NCBI GenBank assembly: GCA_964511535.1 | Contig: CAZEFW010000040.1 | Coordinates: 1 to 57,006 of the forward strand | From: CAZCFB01 sp964511535 | GTDB taxonomy: Bacteria > Myxococcota_A > Polyangia > GCA-2747355 > CAZCFB01 | Reading direction: 5' to 3' | Length of the DNA stretch: 57,006 nucleotides | Shown here: positions 32,859-47,112 of the stretch, piece after piece | How positions within the stretch are numbered: the first letter of the stretch is position 1 | Layout of the letters: each line of letters starts with the position of its first letter | The notes under the pieces: generated by a model | What the model was told of the DNA's origin: nothing | The model's input: the letters and a program-made list of their open reading frames with translations, nothing else | Database searches by the model: none | Translations under genes and position numbers: made by a program

Positions 32859-33929
32859 ATGAGTGATAAAGACCCGCCAGAGCGGGACGCGGACGCGCAG
32901 CTCTCCAGAACGAGCACCAGGCCCGGGGTGCCCAATATTGGCGGGGAGGACATCCTGGCCCGCGCCGAGGAGCAGCACGAGCTCTTCAACCAGGGGCGCG
33001 GGTACCTGAAAGCAGGGGATTTTTTCCGGGCGAGCGAGACCCTTCACAGGGCCGTCGCGTTGGCCATTGAGCTGGACAACCGGTCTGCATACGCCGAGGC
33101 CATGGACGCCCTGGGGAAGGCCACCCTTGGGCTCGGCGACGGGGCGGACGCCCTGACCTGCTTCACCGCCGCGCTGGAGATCCACCGCTTCACACGTTTT
33201 GCAGCCGGGGCGCTGGTGAGCCTGCGGGGTATGGGCGCGGCGCTGAACCTTCAGGGCCGCCACGAGGAGGCCATGGCCGCGCTGTACGAGGCCTGGCTGG
33301 AGGCGGACAACGCCGACCGCCTCACCCTGACCCAGCGTCTGCCCCTGGAGGTGGCCCGCACGCGCCGGCTCCGGGACGGGCGGCCGCGGCAGGGGCATGT
33401 GGACGTTGAAGAGCTGACCGCTGCCATGGACGAGGCGAGGAGCCTGGCCGATACGGCTGCCAGGGATGAGTCCAGGGCGCTGCCTATCCCCGAAGCACCC
33501 CGGCCAGTGGGCCACCCCCCGCGGGCTCCGGAACCATGCTCGCTGGTGGGACCGGCCAGCTTCACCATGTGGAGCGCGGGGTGGCACCCCTCCCACCAGC
33601 GCGTGTACATGGAGCTGATCCCGCTGGGGGAACGGGTCTGGCTCTCAGCCAATGTCCACCGGCAGCGAGTGGAGGCCCGCCTGCCCGCCGAGCGGGTGTG
33701 CAAATGGTTCGCCTCGATGCAGCGCGCGGCGCAGCCTCCCCACAAGGATCAGGTCAGCGTGAGCACCGGAACCGGCAGCCTCACCGGGATGGCCGAGCTC
33801 GGCGCGGGCCCGTGGCAACTCGTGATGCAGAACTCCCTGGACTCGATCCAGCGGATGGGGGAGCTGCTGCTGGAGCTGCTCCGCGAGGCAGGCGCCACCG
33901 TGAGCAAGGAGCTGCTGCCCCTAGGCTGA
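32859..33929 (+). CDS. TPR-repeat protein
   Basis: A 356-aa cytosolic protein. Residues about 40-190 form helical TPR-like repeats (LFNQGRGYLKAGDFFRASETLHRAVALA, AYAEAMDALGKATLGLGDGADALTCFTAAL, GMGAALNLQGRHEEAMAALYEAWLE). A Pro/Arg-rich linker leads to a C-terminal domain of about 130 residues with FTMWSAGWHPSHQRVYMELIPLGERVWLS that I do not recognise. The start at ATG 32859 (GGAGAACC upstream) is likely; an earlier in-frame ATG at 32829 exists. It is divergent from the amylase gene, and its stop overlaps by 9 bp that of the response regulator-cyclase gene, whose signalling it may serve. Confidence 0.65.
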   Translation: MSDKDPPERDADAQLSRTSTRPGVPNIGGEDILARAEEQHELFNQGRGYLKAGDFFRASETLHRAVALAIELDNRSAYAEAMDALGKATLGLGDGADALTCFTAALEIHRFTRFAAGALVSLRGMGAALNLQGRHEEAMAALYEAWLEADNADRLTLTQRLPLEVARTRRLRDGRPRQGHVDVEELTAAMDEARSLADTAARDESRALPIPEAPRPVGHPPRAPEPCSLVGPASFTMWSAGWHPSHQRVYMELIPLGERVWLSANVHRQRVEARLPAERVCKWFASMQRAAQPPHKDQVSVSTGTGSLTGMAELGAGPWQLVMQNSLDSIQRMGELLLELLREAGATVSKELLPLG

Positions 33930-35411
33930 CGGGAGCAGCAGCTCCTCGAAGAGCTTCTGGAGCTCGGGCGGGACCGAGGTGAAGCGCACCACCATCGCCC
34001 CCTCGGCCCGGGGCGGTTCGGCCAAAACCTTGCAGTAGAGCTCGCCCTGCAGCGGCTGGCCTCCCTCGCCGAGGAGCTCGAGGCGCAGGTCGGACAGCGG
34101 CTCCATCGGCGCCGCCGTGGCGATCTCGGCCTCGTTCGGTGAGAGCCGCACCAGCTCGCCTTCGCAGGCGTCGCCGTCGGTGGCCTTGCTCTTGAGCACC
34201 CAGAAGCGCGCGGGCAAGGGGTTCTTCAGCTCCGCGCGCGGGGCGGCGGTGCGCTGGAGGCGCAGGTCGTATTCGCCCCCCATACCGGCCACGTCGAACA
34301 GCGTCACGGGGGTGGTGACGCCCTTGAGCGTGACCTCCAGCGAGTCGTTGACCTGCACGTCGGGCCCGGCAGCCTGGAGCGTCTCCTCGGTGATGAGGAC
34401 CTGGCCGCCCACCGTGCACCCCTCCACGCGGGCCGCGCGGTTGATGTCGCTGCCCACGGCGCTGTACTTGGTGCGCTGCTGCGAGCCGATGTTCCCCACC
34501 ACCGCGTTGCCGGTGTGAACGCCGATACCCATCTCCACGATGGGGAAGCGCTCGCGCCAGTCCGCTTCGCGCTGGAGGCGGTCCAGGGCCAGCTGCATGT
34601 CGATGGCGCAGGCCACGGCGCGCTGGGCGCTGTTGGGCTGCTGGATCGGGGCGCCGAAGAAGACCATCAGCCCGTCACCCGAGATCTCGTTGATGGTGCC
34701 CTGGTGGCGCAGGATGACCTCGAACATCACCTCCAGGTACCGGTTGAGCAGGGAGACCACCTGCTCGGGTGACAGGACCTCGGACAGGGATACGAACCCC
34801 CGCAGGTCCGAGCAGAGCACGGTCAGCGGGCGGCGCTCGCCCCCCAGCGAGAGCCCCTCCGGCTCGTCGAGGAGCTGGCACACCACGTCCTCGCTGGTGT
34901 AGCGGCCGAAGGTGTCCCGGATGAAGCGGTTTTTCTGCTCCAGCTCCCGGGCTCGCCGCCCGGCCTCCTGCGCCTCCAGCAGCCCCTCGATGCGCTGCTG
35001 CGTCTTCTGGACGGTGGCGTCCAGATCGAGGAAGTCGATGGGCTTGGTCAGGAAATCGAAGGCGCCCCGGTTCATGGCGACGCGGATGTTATCCATGTCC
35101 CCGTAGGCGGAGACGACGACCACCTCCAGGATGCGCTCCAGCCGCTGGATCTCGCCGAGCAGGGTCAGCCCGTCCATGCGCGGCATGTTGATGTCGCTCA
35201 GCACGACGCGGATGTCGCTGTGCTGGGACAGCACCTTCAGCGCCTCGCGGCCGTCATGCGCGAAGAGCAGCTCCACCTCCTTCTTGCGCACCTGGCGGCG
35301 GAACCGCTGGCGAAAGAGCAGGACGATATCTTCCTCGTCGTCGACGATGAGCAGCTTTTTTGGTTCTGGGTCCACGGTGCTCCTCTTCCGGTTTCCTCCG
35401 GGCTGGTTCAT
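33921..35411 (-). CDS. Response regulator with class III nucleotide cyclase and PilZ-like domain
   Basis: A 496-aa protein. Residues 18-135 form a receiver domain with acidic pair DD (24-25), phosphoacceptor Asp73 in SDINMPRMDG and FLTKPI. A coiled linker leads to a class III cyclase domain with SDLRGF (metal Asp), ISGDGLMVFFG (second metal Asp) and KYSAVGSDINRAARVE. At the site where adenylate cyclases carry a purine-selecting Lys, this protein has Glu (TINEISGDG), so cAMP as the product is not certain. The C-terminal 100 residues resemble PilZ (ELVRLSPNEAEIA, VRFTSVPPE). It is the last gene of the run starting with the PIG-L gene, 2 bp after the GNAT gene. A likely partner is the kinase upstream. 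Confidence 0.85.
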   Translation of the reverse strand: MNQPGGNRKRSTVDPEPKKLLIVDDEEDIVLLFRQRFRRQVRKKEVELLFAHDGREALKVLSQHSDIRVVLSDINMPRMDGLTLLGEIQRLERILEVVVVSAYGDMDNIRVAMNRGAFDFLTKPIDFLDLDATVQKTQQRIEGLLEAQEAGRRARELEQKNRFIRDTFGRYTSEDVVCQLLDEPEGLSLGGERRPLTVLCSDLRGFVSLSEVLSPEQVVSLLNRYLEVMFEVILRHQGTINEISGDGLMVFFGAPIQQPNSAQRAVACAIDMQLALDRLQREADWRERFPIVEMGIGVHTGNAVVGNIGSQQRTKYSAVGSDINRAARVEGCTVGGQVLITEETLQAAGPDVQVNDSLEVTLKGVTTPVTLFDVAGMGGEYDLRLQRTAAPRAELKNPLPARFWVLKSKATDGDACEGELVRLSPNEAEIATAAPMEPLSDLRLELLGEGGQPLQGELYCKVLAEPPRAEGAMVVRFTSVPPELQKLFEELLLPSA

Positions 35412-35413
35412 TT

Positions 35414-36400
35414 TCAATACACGTCCGAGTCGGCCATGCTCAGGTACCACGACGCCGGGTCGGTCCAGGACTCCGAGACCCCCGGCGATGTGACCCGCAC
35501 CAGCACATGGGTCGGACGCTCCTCACGGCGAAACCCCATGCGAAGCAGCGCGCCGTGCAGCGGGTAGTGCTCCATGGACCAGACCTTGAGCTGCGCCTGG
35601 TCGTCCCACCCGAACGCCCCCGCTGCCCCCTGGAGCAGGGCGCGGAGCAGGTCCTCGTCGTCCGGGGCGGCGAGCTCCACGAGATCGATGCACCGGTCCG
35701 GCGCGTAGGGCTTGATCACCGCCAGCCCCGCGACCTGATCCCCCGCCATGGCGCGCACGACCCTGTAGCCGCGCCCCGAGTCGGCGTGGAAGCGCCAGCT
35801 CAGCACCTCGGCCTCGCGGCAGCGGCAGATCGCCCCCCGCGGTATCTCGCGCTCGAAGCAGGCCATGTCCTGCTGCGTGAAGCTCGCCTCATCCGCGACC
35901 TCGATCCGGAGCGGCACCTCCGCGGGGGCTCGCGCCTCGCTCACGGGCAGCTCGTAGGGAAAGATGTCGCAGATATGCTCCCAGCGGCCCGTGCCCGCCG
36001 TGGCGCCCAGCGAGCGATCGTTCGGGTAGACGATGTCCACCTCCAGCCCCACCGTGTCGTGGTAGTCGCACAGCTCGGCGACGAGCCGACCGGCGATGCC
36101 TCGTCTCCTGAAGGCGCTGTCCACGAAGACGCTCTGCTGCAGCGCGCCGGGAACGACCCGCCCGTCCACGCGGAAGTTGTACGGCGCGTAGGCGATGTGC
36201 CCGGCGAGCTTCTCGCCGGACCAGCAGAGGATGATGCCGTCCAGGTCCGCGCGGGGGTGGCGCGGGTACTGCCAGCGCCAGCGCTCCAGGTCGTACGGGC
36301 GCTGGTAAGCCTGGCTGTAGAGCGCGATGAGCGCCTCTTCATCGCCGGGCGCGTATGAGCGGAACTCGAGGTCGCCGAGCCCCGGTGCGGCAGAGCCCAT
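35414..36400 (-). CDS. GNAT-family N-acetyltransferase
   Basis: A 328-aa protein with a GNAT fold. The N-terminal domain contains GHIAYAPYNFRVDG, then VFVDSAFRRRGIAGRLVAEL, the acetyl-CoA-binding motif A (RRRGIAG), then YPNDRSLG. The second half may be another, degenerate acetyltransferase-like domain (VVRAMAGDQVAGLAVIKPYAPD), as in longer Eis-like members. The acceptor substrate is unknown. It lies between an unknown protein (3-bp gap) and the response regulator-cyclase (2-bp gap), so it is surely co-transcribed with them. Confidence 0.75.
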   Translation of the reverse strand: MGSAAPGLGDLEFRSYAPGDEEALIALYSQAYQRPYDLERWRWQYPRHPRADLDGIILCWSGEKLAGHIAYAPYNFRVDGRVVPGALQQSVFVDSAFRRRGIAGRLVAELCDYHDTVGLEVDIVYPNDRSLGATAGTGRWEHICDIFPYELPVSEARAPAEVPLRIEVADEASFTQQDMACFEREIPRGAICRCREAEVLSWRFHADSGRGYRVVRAMAGDQVAGLAVIKPYAPDRCIDLVELAAPDDEDLLRALLQGAAGAFGWDDQAQLKVWSMEHYPLHGALLRMGFRREERPTHVLVRVTSPGVSESWTDPASWYLSMADSDVY

Positions 36401-36403
36401 GGC

Positions 36404-37132
36404 TCACTTCCCTTCGTCAGGGTCAGGGATGCGGAAGATGATGATCTCCTCGATCCGGATGATCGTGGTGTTACCGATGTCGCCGAACGTGCCCACTCCG
36501 ACATGCGACTCGGGCAGGCGGGGGAAGCCGGCCTGGGCCTGCATCACCGCCGCGCCGTCCACGAACTGGAAGTCCTGGGTGCCGAAGCGCCCGCAGAAGA
36601 TGTCGTAGTTGCGGCTCGACTGCAGCTCCAGCTGATGGGCGACCACATGACCGGCCGGCGCATCCTTGGCGCCCGTGCCCTTGACATACTCGATCCCGCT
36701 GAAGCCGGTGTACCAGCCGTAGAAACCGGAGAGGGTCAGCGACCAGTCCCCGTCCGGCGGCCCGGAGTCCCCCGAGCTGTTCCAGAACGTGTTGAGCTCG
36801 CCGATCTGGCCGGCGTCGGCGATGGGACGGTTGCTGCCCGGAATGGCGGCCCCCCGGTAGGCGATGGCGTGGCTGCCCGGGATCGCGTGGTCGTACCACA
36901 TGACCGACGGCTCCTGCACCTCGATGTCGCACCACAGGCACCCGTCCTCCACGAACCACTTGCCCGAGCCCCTGGTCATCTGGTCCTCGTGCCAGTCATC
37001 GGGCATGGCCTCGAACGAGTCGAACCTCGCGACCACCTCCATCTCGTTGACGTCGAGCCGGTAGCCCTCCTGATCATCCGGAGTGGGGCACAGCACCATT
37101 TTGTATTTCTTCAAGCTGTCCATTAGCGACAT
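36404..37132 (-). CDS. Hypothetical protein
   Basis: A 242-aa protein without signal peptide or membrane helix, rich in aromatic residues and Gly, with predicted beta character (RGSGKWFVEDGCLWCDIEV, GDWSLTLSGFYGWYTGF, NTTIIRIEEIIIFRIPDP), possibly a jelly-roll. I cannot assign a family. ATG 37132 is chosen because AGGAGG lies 8 nt upstream; an in-frame GTG at 37141 overlaps that ribosome binding site. It is the first of three tightly linked genes (unknown, GNAT, response regulator-cyclase), 66 bp after the giant kinase gene. Confidence 0.65.
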   Translation of the reverse strand: MSLMDSLKKYKMVLCPTPDDQEGYRLDVNEMEVVARFDSFEAMPDDWHEDQMTRGSGKWFVEDGCLWCDIEVQEPSVMWYDHAIPGSHAIAYRGAAIPGSNRPIADAGQIGELNTFWNSSGDSGPPDGDWSLTLSGFYGWYTGFSGIEYVKGTGAKDAPAGHVVAHQLELQSSRNYDIFCGRFGTQDFQFVDGAAVMQAQAGFPRLPESHVGVGTFGDIGNTTIIRIEEIIIFRIPDPDEGK

Positions 37133-37197
37133 CTTGTTCACCTCCTGCGTGGAGCCGGTCCGACTGCGCGTCCGCCGGTCCCACGCGTCATCTGTTG

Positions 37198-42561
<5,364 letters not shown>

Positions 42562-42576
42562 TCGAACTCCGTTCTC

Positions 42577-43320
42577 TCATGACTCGGTGAGCGGGGCGGC
42601 GGTGATGCTCTCCCGTACGAGCGCGAAGGCTTCGGCCCGGGAGAAGCCACCCTCGGCGCCCCGCTTGATGGACAGGGCGTCGAAGTAGGGGAGCGAGCGC
42701 GGGTGGGGCCACTCGCATAGTTCTGTCGGGTAGCACTGCAAGGCCTGGAGCTTTTTCTCCCAGGTCGGCAAGATGTCCACGTAGACGTTGGGCAGGAACT
42801 GGTATTCGGGGAAGGCGGGAGCCTGCTCCGTGGAGGAGGGCGCCTCGTAGCACAGGATCTTCCTGACTGATCGCGCCATGGCGCTCATGGCGCGGCAGGC
42901 GGCGTAGGTGGCCTTGAACGCCACCTGGTGATCCGTGTTGGCGTCGCCGCGGTGGAGCGTGTAGACGATATGCGGGCTCAGCTCCCGCACCGCCGCCTCG
43001 ATGGGCTTGATCACGTCGATGAAGGGCACGGCGTCGAAGCGCTGATCAGGCAGGTCGGCGAAGATCACCTCGCTGGCCCCGACCACGTCGGCGGCGGCGC
43101 GGGTGCAGGCGCGCCGATCTTCGCACCTGGGCGCCCCCGGCAGCTTCTCGGCTTCGCCCTCCGACAGGACCAGGATCGCGACCTCGCCGCCAGCCTCAGC
43201 GTGGAGGGATAGCGTGCCCGCGGCGCCCATGACCTCGTCGTCCGGGTGCGCAGCGACGCACAGAACCCGGGCGCGGAGCCCGTCGGCCCAACCCCCGCCG
43301 CGGTCGGCTTGCTCTTTCAC
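42577..43320 (-). CDS. PIG-L (LmbE-like) family deacetylase
   Basis: About 247 aa with the LmbE/PIG-L signature AAHPDDE near the N-terminus (zinc ligands His and Asp) and a later HRGDANTDHQVAF whose His is the third ligand region. Such enzymes hydrolyse N-acetyl groups from GlcNAc-linked or similar amino sugars. GTG 43320 is chosen because AGGGAGG lies 4 nt upstream; an ATG at 43338 is also in frame. It is 15 bp upstream of the giant kinase gene and divergent from the sugar-nucleotide operon, so it could serve either neighbour. Confidence 0.85.
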   Translation of the reverse strand: MKEQADRGGGWADGLRARVLCVAAHPDDEVMGAAGTLSLHAEAGGEVAILVLSEGEAEKLPGAPRCEDRRACTRAAADVVGASEVIFADLPDQRFDAVPFIDVIKPIEAAVRELSPHIVYTLHRGDANTDHQVAFKATYAACRAMSAMARSVRKILCYEAPSSTEQAPAFPEYQFLPNVYVDILPTWEKKLQALQCYPTELCEWPHPRSLPYFDALSIKRGAEGGFSRAEAFALVRESITAAPLTES

Positions 43321-43477
43321 CAATCCTCCCTTGATCATTGATGGGTGATCCTGGCCCAATTACGTGCTGAATGATAGCCTGATTCCTCTTTCGAAGGGCT
43401 TCTCAGACGTAGCCGACGGAGTATTCGCATGTACCAGGGAGCCAGGCCATCTTCACGCCGAAAACCGGGGGCCACCC

Positions 43478-44473
43478 TTGCAGCTTGACGGGGCGAAGGT
43501 CCTGGTAACGGGGGCTGGCGGCTTCATCGGCTCGCACCTGGTGGAGCACCTCCTCGGTCGCGGGTGCGCGGTGCGGGCGCTGGTGCACTACGACTCCCGC
43601 CCGGGCCACGGAAACCTGGACCTGCTGGGTGCGCAGGCGAGGGGTGAGATCGAGGTGCAGGCCGGTGATATCCGGGACCCGCACCTCGTCAGCCGCGCCG
43701 TCGAAGGGTGCCAGGTGGTGTTCCATCTGGCGGCCCTGGTGGGGATCCCGTACAGCTATGTCGCGCCGTCGAGCTACGTGGCGACCAACATCCAGGGTTC
43801 GCTGAACTTGCTGGAGGCGAGCCTGAAGCGCGGCGTGGAGCGGTTCGTGCTCACGAGCACCAGCGAGTGCTACGGCACCGCCCGCCAGACGCCCATCGAC
43901 GAGGAACACCGGCTCCGGGGGCAGTCGCCCTACGCCGCGTCCAAGATCGCGGCCGACAAGCTGGCCGAGGCGTATCACCTCAGCTTCGGCCTGCCCGTGA
44001 GCACGCTGCGCCCCTTCAACAACTACGGCCCGAGGCAGAGCCCACGCGCTGTAATCCCTGGCATCATCTCTCAGCTGCTGTGGGGAGGCGAGAGCTTGCA
44101 GCTCGGGGCCCTGTCGCCCACGCGCGACTTCCTGTTCGTCGCTGACACATGCGAGGCTTTTTGCAGGATGGCCGAGGTGGACGAGGCGGTGGGGTGCACG
44201 ATCAACGCCGGCACTGGCCGCAGCGTCTCCATCGGCCGGCTGGCTGAGCTGCTGATGGAGGTGGTCGGGGTGCACAAGCCCATCGTCCAGGACGCCCAGC
44301 GTGTGCGCCCCGAGGCGAGCGAGGTCCAGGAGCTGGAGTGCGACGCGACGCTCGCGCGGCGGCTGCTCGGCTGGTCGGCCACCGTGGAACTGCCGGCGGG
44401 GTTGCAGCAGGTCGCGGACCATATCCGCGCCCACGCGTCGGTCTACCGTGACGGGGGGGCCTATGCCATCTGA
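43478..44473 (+). CDS. NAD-dependent sugar epimerase/dehydratase, LegB-like
   Basis: A 331-aa short-chain dehydrogenase with NAD motif TGAGGFIGSH, GDIRDPH, HLAALVGIPYSY and the catalytic STSECYG...YAASK set (Ser/Thr-Tyr-Lys). The segments ALSPTRDFLFVADT and RPEASEV are typical of LegB-type NDP-N-acetylglucosamine 4,6-dehydratases of legionaminic acid pathways. The start is placed at TTG 43478 because related proteins begin just before the Rossmann strand (LDGAKVLVTGAGG) and GGGGG precedes it; GTG 43364 would add 38 unconserved residues. It begins an operon with a nucleotidyltransferase (11-bp overlap), an aminotransferase and a methyltransferase. The product is probably a 4-keto-6-deoxy sugar nucleotide. 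Confidence 0.82.
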   Translation: MQLDGAKVLVTGAGGFIGSHLVEHLLGRGCAVRALVHYDSRPGHGNLDLLGAQARGEIEVQAGDIRDPHLVSRAVEGCQVVFHLAALVGIPYSYVAPSSYVATNIQGSLNLLEASLKRGVERFVLTSTSECYGTARQTPIDEEHRLRGQSPYAASKIAADKLAEAYHLSFGLPVSTLRPFNNYGPRQSPRAVIPGIISQLLWGGESLQLGALSPTRDFLFVADTCEAFCRMAEVDEAVGCTINAGTGRSVSIGRLAELLMEVVGVHKPIVQDAQRVRPEASEVQELECDATLARRLLGWSATVELPAGLQQVADHIRAHASVYRDGGAYAI

Positions 44474-45230
44474 GTGCCGGCGAGCAGTGATAATGGCCGG
44501 GGGCAAGGGCACCCGGATGGCGCCGTACACCCAGGTGCTGCCCAAGCCGCTCGTCCCCGTGGACGGCGCCCCGATCCTGGAGATCATCCTCCGGCAGCTG
44601 GGCGAGCGTGGGTTCAACCGGATCACCATCTGCGTGGGCTACCTGGGCGACCTGATCCGCGCGTACTTCGGAGATGGGTCGCGGCTTGGCCTGGAGATCG
44701 ATTTTCGCTCCGAGACCGAGCCCCTCGGGACAGCCGGGCCGCTGAAGCAAGTCTCAGGGGTGGACGAGCCGATCCTGGTGGTCAACGGCGACATCTTCAC
44801 TGACCTGAACTTCCGGGAGCTCCACGATGACCACCTGCGCTCCGGCGCCGACATGACCGTGGCCGCGTGCAAGCGGCACTACACCCTGCCGTTCGGCCGG
44901 CTGACTGTGGGCGATGGGCTCGAGCTGGAGGCGTTCGAGGAGAAGCCGAGGGTGCCGTACTGGGCGTGCATGGGCGTCTACGTCATGTCCCCGGAGGCGC
45001 TGGAGTTCGTGCCGGAGGCGGGCGCCTCGGACGTGGACGACGTGGTGGGGGCGCTGCTGGACGCCGGGCGGAAGGTTCGGGTCCACCCGTTCGAGGGCTC
45101 CTGGATCGATCTCGCCGGACCCGAGGACTGCGCCGTGGCCACCAGGCAGTTCGAGCTGCTCTGCGAATCCGGGCGCATGGCCAGGCGGCCCGGAGCGGGG
45201 CGCGAGCGGCGCCCGCCGGGGCAGAACTGA
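44463..45230 (+). CDS. Sugar-nucleotide nucleotidyltransferase
   Basis: A 255-aa GT-A-fold nucleotidyltransferase with the N-terminal signature MAGGKGTRMAPYTQVLPKPLVPV, LVVNGDIFTDLNF (metal Asp) and a FEEKPRVPYWACMGVYV segment. It joins a sugar 1-phosphate to an NTP to activate it. Its ATG lies inside the end of the preceding dehydratase gene, indicating translational coupling. The base and sugar cannot be told from sequence; in LegB-type clusters the activated sugar is often a GlcNAc derivative. Confidence 0.88.
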   Translation: MPSECRRAVIMAGGKGTRMAPYTQVLPKPLVPVDGAPILEIILRQLGERGFNRITICVGYLGDLIRAYFGDGSRLGLEIDFRSETEPLGTAGPLKQVSGVDEPILVVNGDIFTDLNFRELHDDHLRSGADMTVAACKRHYTLPFGRLTVGDGLELEAFEEKPRVPYWACMGVYVMSPEALEFVPEAGASDVDDVVGALLDAGRKVRVHPFEGSWIDLAGPEDCAVATRQFELLCESGRMARRPGAGRERRPPGQN

Positions 45231-45252
45231 GCGTCGGGCGGAGCGCCGGGCC

Positions 45253-46410
45253 ATGAGCACACCGATCCGGGTGCCGCTGTTCGACGCGAGCTTCGGCGAG
45301 CAGGAGCGCGCCGCCGCGCTGGCGCCGATTCAGGACGGCTGGCTGACCCTCGGGCCGAGGACCGAGCGCTTCGAGCGCGCCTTTGGCGAGGCGACGGGGG
45401 CTGCCCATGTGGTGGCTGTGTCCAGCGGCACCGCGGCGCTGCATTTGAGCCTGCGCGCCCTGGACATCGGCCCGGGAGACGAGGTGATCTGTCCCTCGCT
45501 CACCTTCGTCGCCACGGCCAACGCCGTCCGTTACGTGGGGGCGCGGCCGGTGTTCTGCGACATCGTCGGCCCTGGCGACCTGAACCTGGATCCCGATGAC
45601 GTGGAGCGCCGCCTGACCCCTCGAACCCGCGCGGTCCTGGCGGTTCACTACGGCGGCTTCCCCGCCGATCTGCCGCGGCTGTCCGCCCTGTGCGAGGCCC
45701 GCGGCCTGGCGCTGGTGGAGGACTCGGCCCACGCCTGCGTCTCCACCCTGCAGGGCCGCGCCTGCGGTAGCTGGGGCGCCTGCGGCTGCTTCAGCTTCTA
45801 CTCCAACAAGAACATCACCTGCGGCGAGGGCGGCGCGGTGGTGACCGGCGATGAGCGGCTGGCCGATCGCCTGCGCCTGCTCCGCTCCCACGCCATGACC
45901 GCGGGCGCCATGGAGCGCCACCAGGGGCGCGCCCACAGCTACGACGTGGTGGACCTCGGGTACAACTACCGCATCGACGAGGTGCGGAGCAGCCTGCTGC
46001 TGGCGCAGCTCGGCCGGCTGGACGAGTTCCTCCAGGGGCGCGCCGACGTCGTTGGACGCTACGGCGAGCTGCTGCGCCGCCTGCCCGTGGAGGTCCCCGA
46101 TTTTGGCGCCCCGGCCCGCGGTGAACCCGGCGACACCGTCGCGCACCACATCTACCCGGTCCTGCTGCCCCCTGGCGTGCATCGGACCCGGGTCATGGAC
46201 GAGATGAGGCGCGCCGGGGTGCAGACCGCGATCCACTACCCGCCCGTTCATCAGCTCCGCGCGTACGCCTCCGAAGATCCGCTGCCGCGCACGGAGGCCG
46301 TGGCCCCGCGGGAGCTGACCCTGCCGCTGTTTCCCACCCTGAGCCGCGCCCAGTCTGAGCTCGTGTGCGAGAGCCTGGGCGCGGCGCTGGCCGCCTCGGG
46401 GGCAGCGTGA
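45253..46410 (+). CDS. DegT/DnrJ/EryC1/StrS aminotransferase
   Basis: A 385-aa PLP-dependent sugar aminotransferase. The N-terminus (FGEQERAAALAPIQDGWLTLGPRTERFE), SSGTAALHLSLRAL, the PLP-contact segment LVEDSAHACVS and the Lys-containing SFYSNKNITCGEGGAVV are all in place, so it should be active. It would transfer an amino group to the 4-keto sugar made by the dehydratase. ATG 45253 lies 22 bp after the nucleotidyltransferase stop. Its TGA overlaps the GTG start of the next gene. Confidence 0.92.
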   Translation: MSTPIRVPLFDASFGEQERAAALAPIQDGWLTLGPRTERFERAFGEATGAAHVVAVSSGTAALHLSLRALDIGPGDEVICPSLTFVATANAVRYVGARPVFCDIVGPGDLNLDPDDVERRLTPRTRAVLAVHYGGFPADLPRLSALCEARGLALVEDSAHACVSTLQGRACGSWGACGCFSFYSNKNITCGEGGAVVTGDERLADRLRLLRSHAMTAGAMERHQGRAHSYDVVDLGYNYRIDEVRSSLLLAQLGRLDEFLQGRADVVGRYGELLRRLPVEVPDFGAPARGEPGDTVAHHIYPVLLPPGVHRTRVMDEMRRAGVQTAIHYPPVHQLRAYASEDPLPRTEAVAPRELTLPLFPTLSRAQSELVCESLGAALAASGAA

Positions 46411-47105
46411 GCCCGCGCGACGATCAGCGACGCGAGCCGGTGCTCGAGGTCTACCGCCGCCTCGAGCCCGACGGCGCCGACACCTGGAATCCGCTGGTCC
46501 GCGAAAAGGAGCTGGTCCATCGGCTCGCGCTTTACGAGCAGATCTGCCGCGCGCTTCGGTGCTCGCCCGTGGCCCCGGCCGATCTCAGGGTGCTCGACGT
46601 GGGCTGCGGAAACGGGCGCAGCACCCGGGTCTACCTCGACTTCGGCCTGTTGCCCGGCCAGCTCGAGGGGGTGGACCTGCGCCCCGCGGCCATCGAGCTC
46701 GCCCGCCAGAGCCACGAGGGCATCCGGTTTTCGGTCCAAGACGGGCAGCGGCTGCCGCAACGTGACGCCTCGGTGACCTGGGTCTCGGTGTGCACTGTCA
46801 TGTCATCCGTGGGCGGTGGGGACGCGCGCGAGCACCTGGCAGGGGAGATCCGCCGGGTGCTGGGCCCGGGCGGGGTGGTCTTCTACTGGGACCTGGAGCG
46901 CGCCCACGGCTTCGCGGGCGGAGACGTCCTTGATCCGGCCGCCATCTTCCACGGGTGGCGCGCGCTATACGCCGAGCATGTCTGCGCCTACGGCCGCGTG
47001 GAGCGGGTGCTGCCAAACCCGGCGCTGCGGCGCCTGCTCGCGCCGCTGCTGCGCCGGCTGGGCGCCAGGCCGACCCACCGCGCGGCCCTGCTGGCCCGGC
47101 CCTGA
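46407..47105 (+). CDS. SAM-dependent methyltransferase
   Basis: A 232-aa class I methyltransferase with motif I VLDVGCGNGRST, an acidic motif II in GVDLRPAAIELA, and RRVLGPGGVVFYWD. GTG 46407 overlaps the aminotransferase stop (GTGA). As the last gene of the sugar operon it probably N- or O-methylates the amino sugar or a sugar-linked group. No signal peptide or membrane helix is visible. It converges on the Nudix gene with 7 bp between stops. Confidence 0.82.
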   Translation: MSPRDDQRREPVLEVYRRLEPDGADTWNPLVREKELVHRLALYEQICRALRCSPVAPADLRVLDVGCGNGRSTRVYLDFGLLPGQLEGVDLRPAAIELARQSHEGIRFSVQDGQRLPQRDASVTWVSVCTVMSSVGGGDAREHLAGEIRRVLGPGGVVFYWDLERAHGFAGGDVLDPAAIFHGWRALYAEHVCAYGRVERVLPNPALRRLLAPLLRRLGARPTHRAALLARP

Positions 47106-47112
47106 ACCCCGG

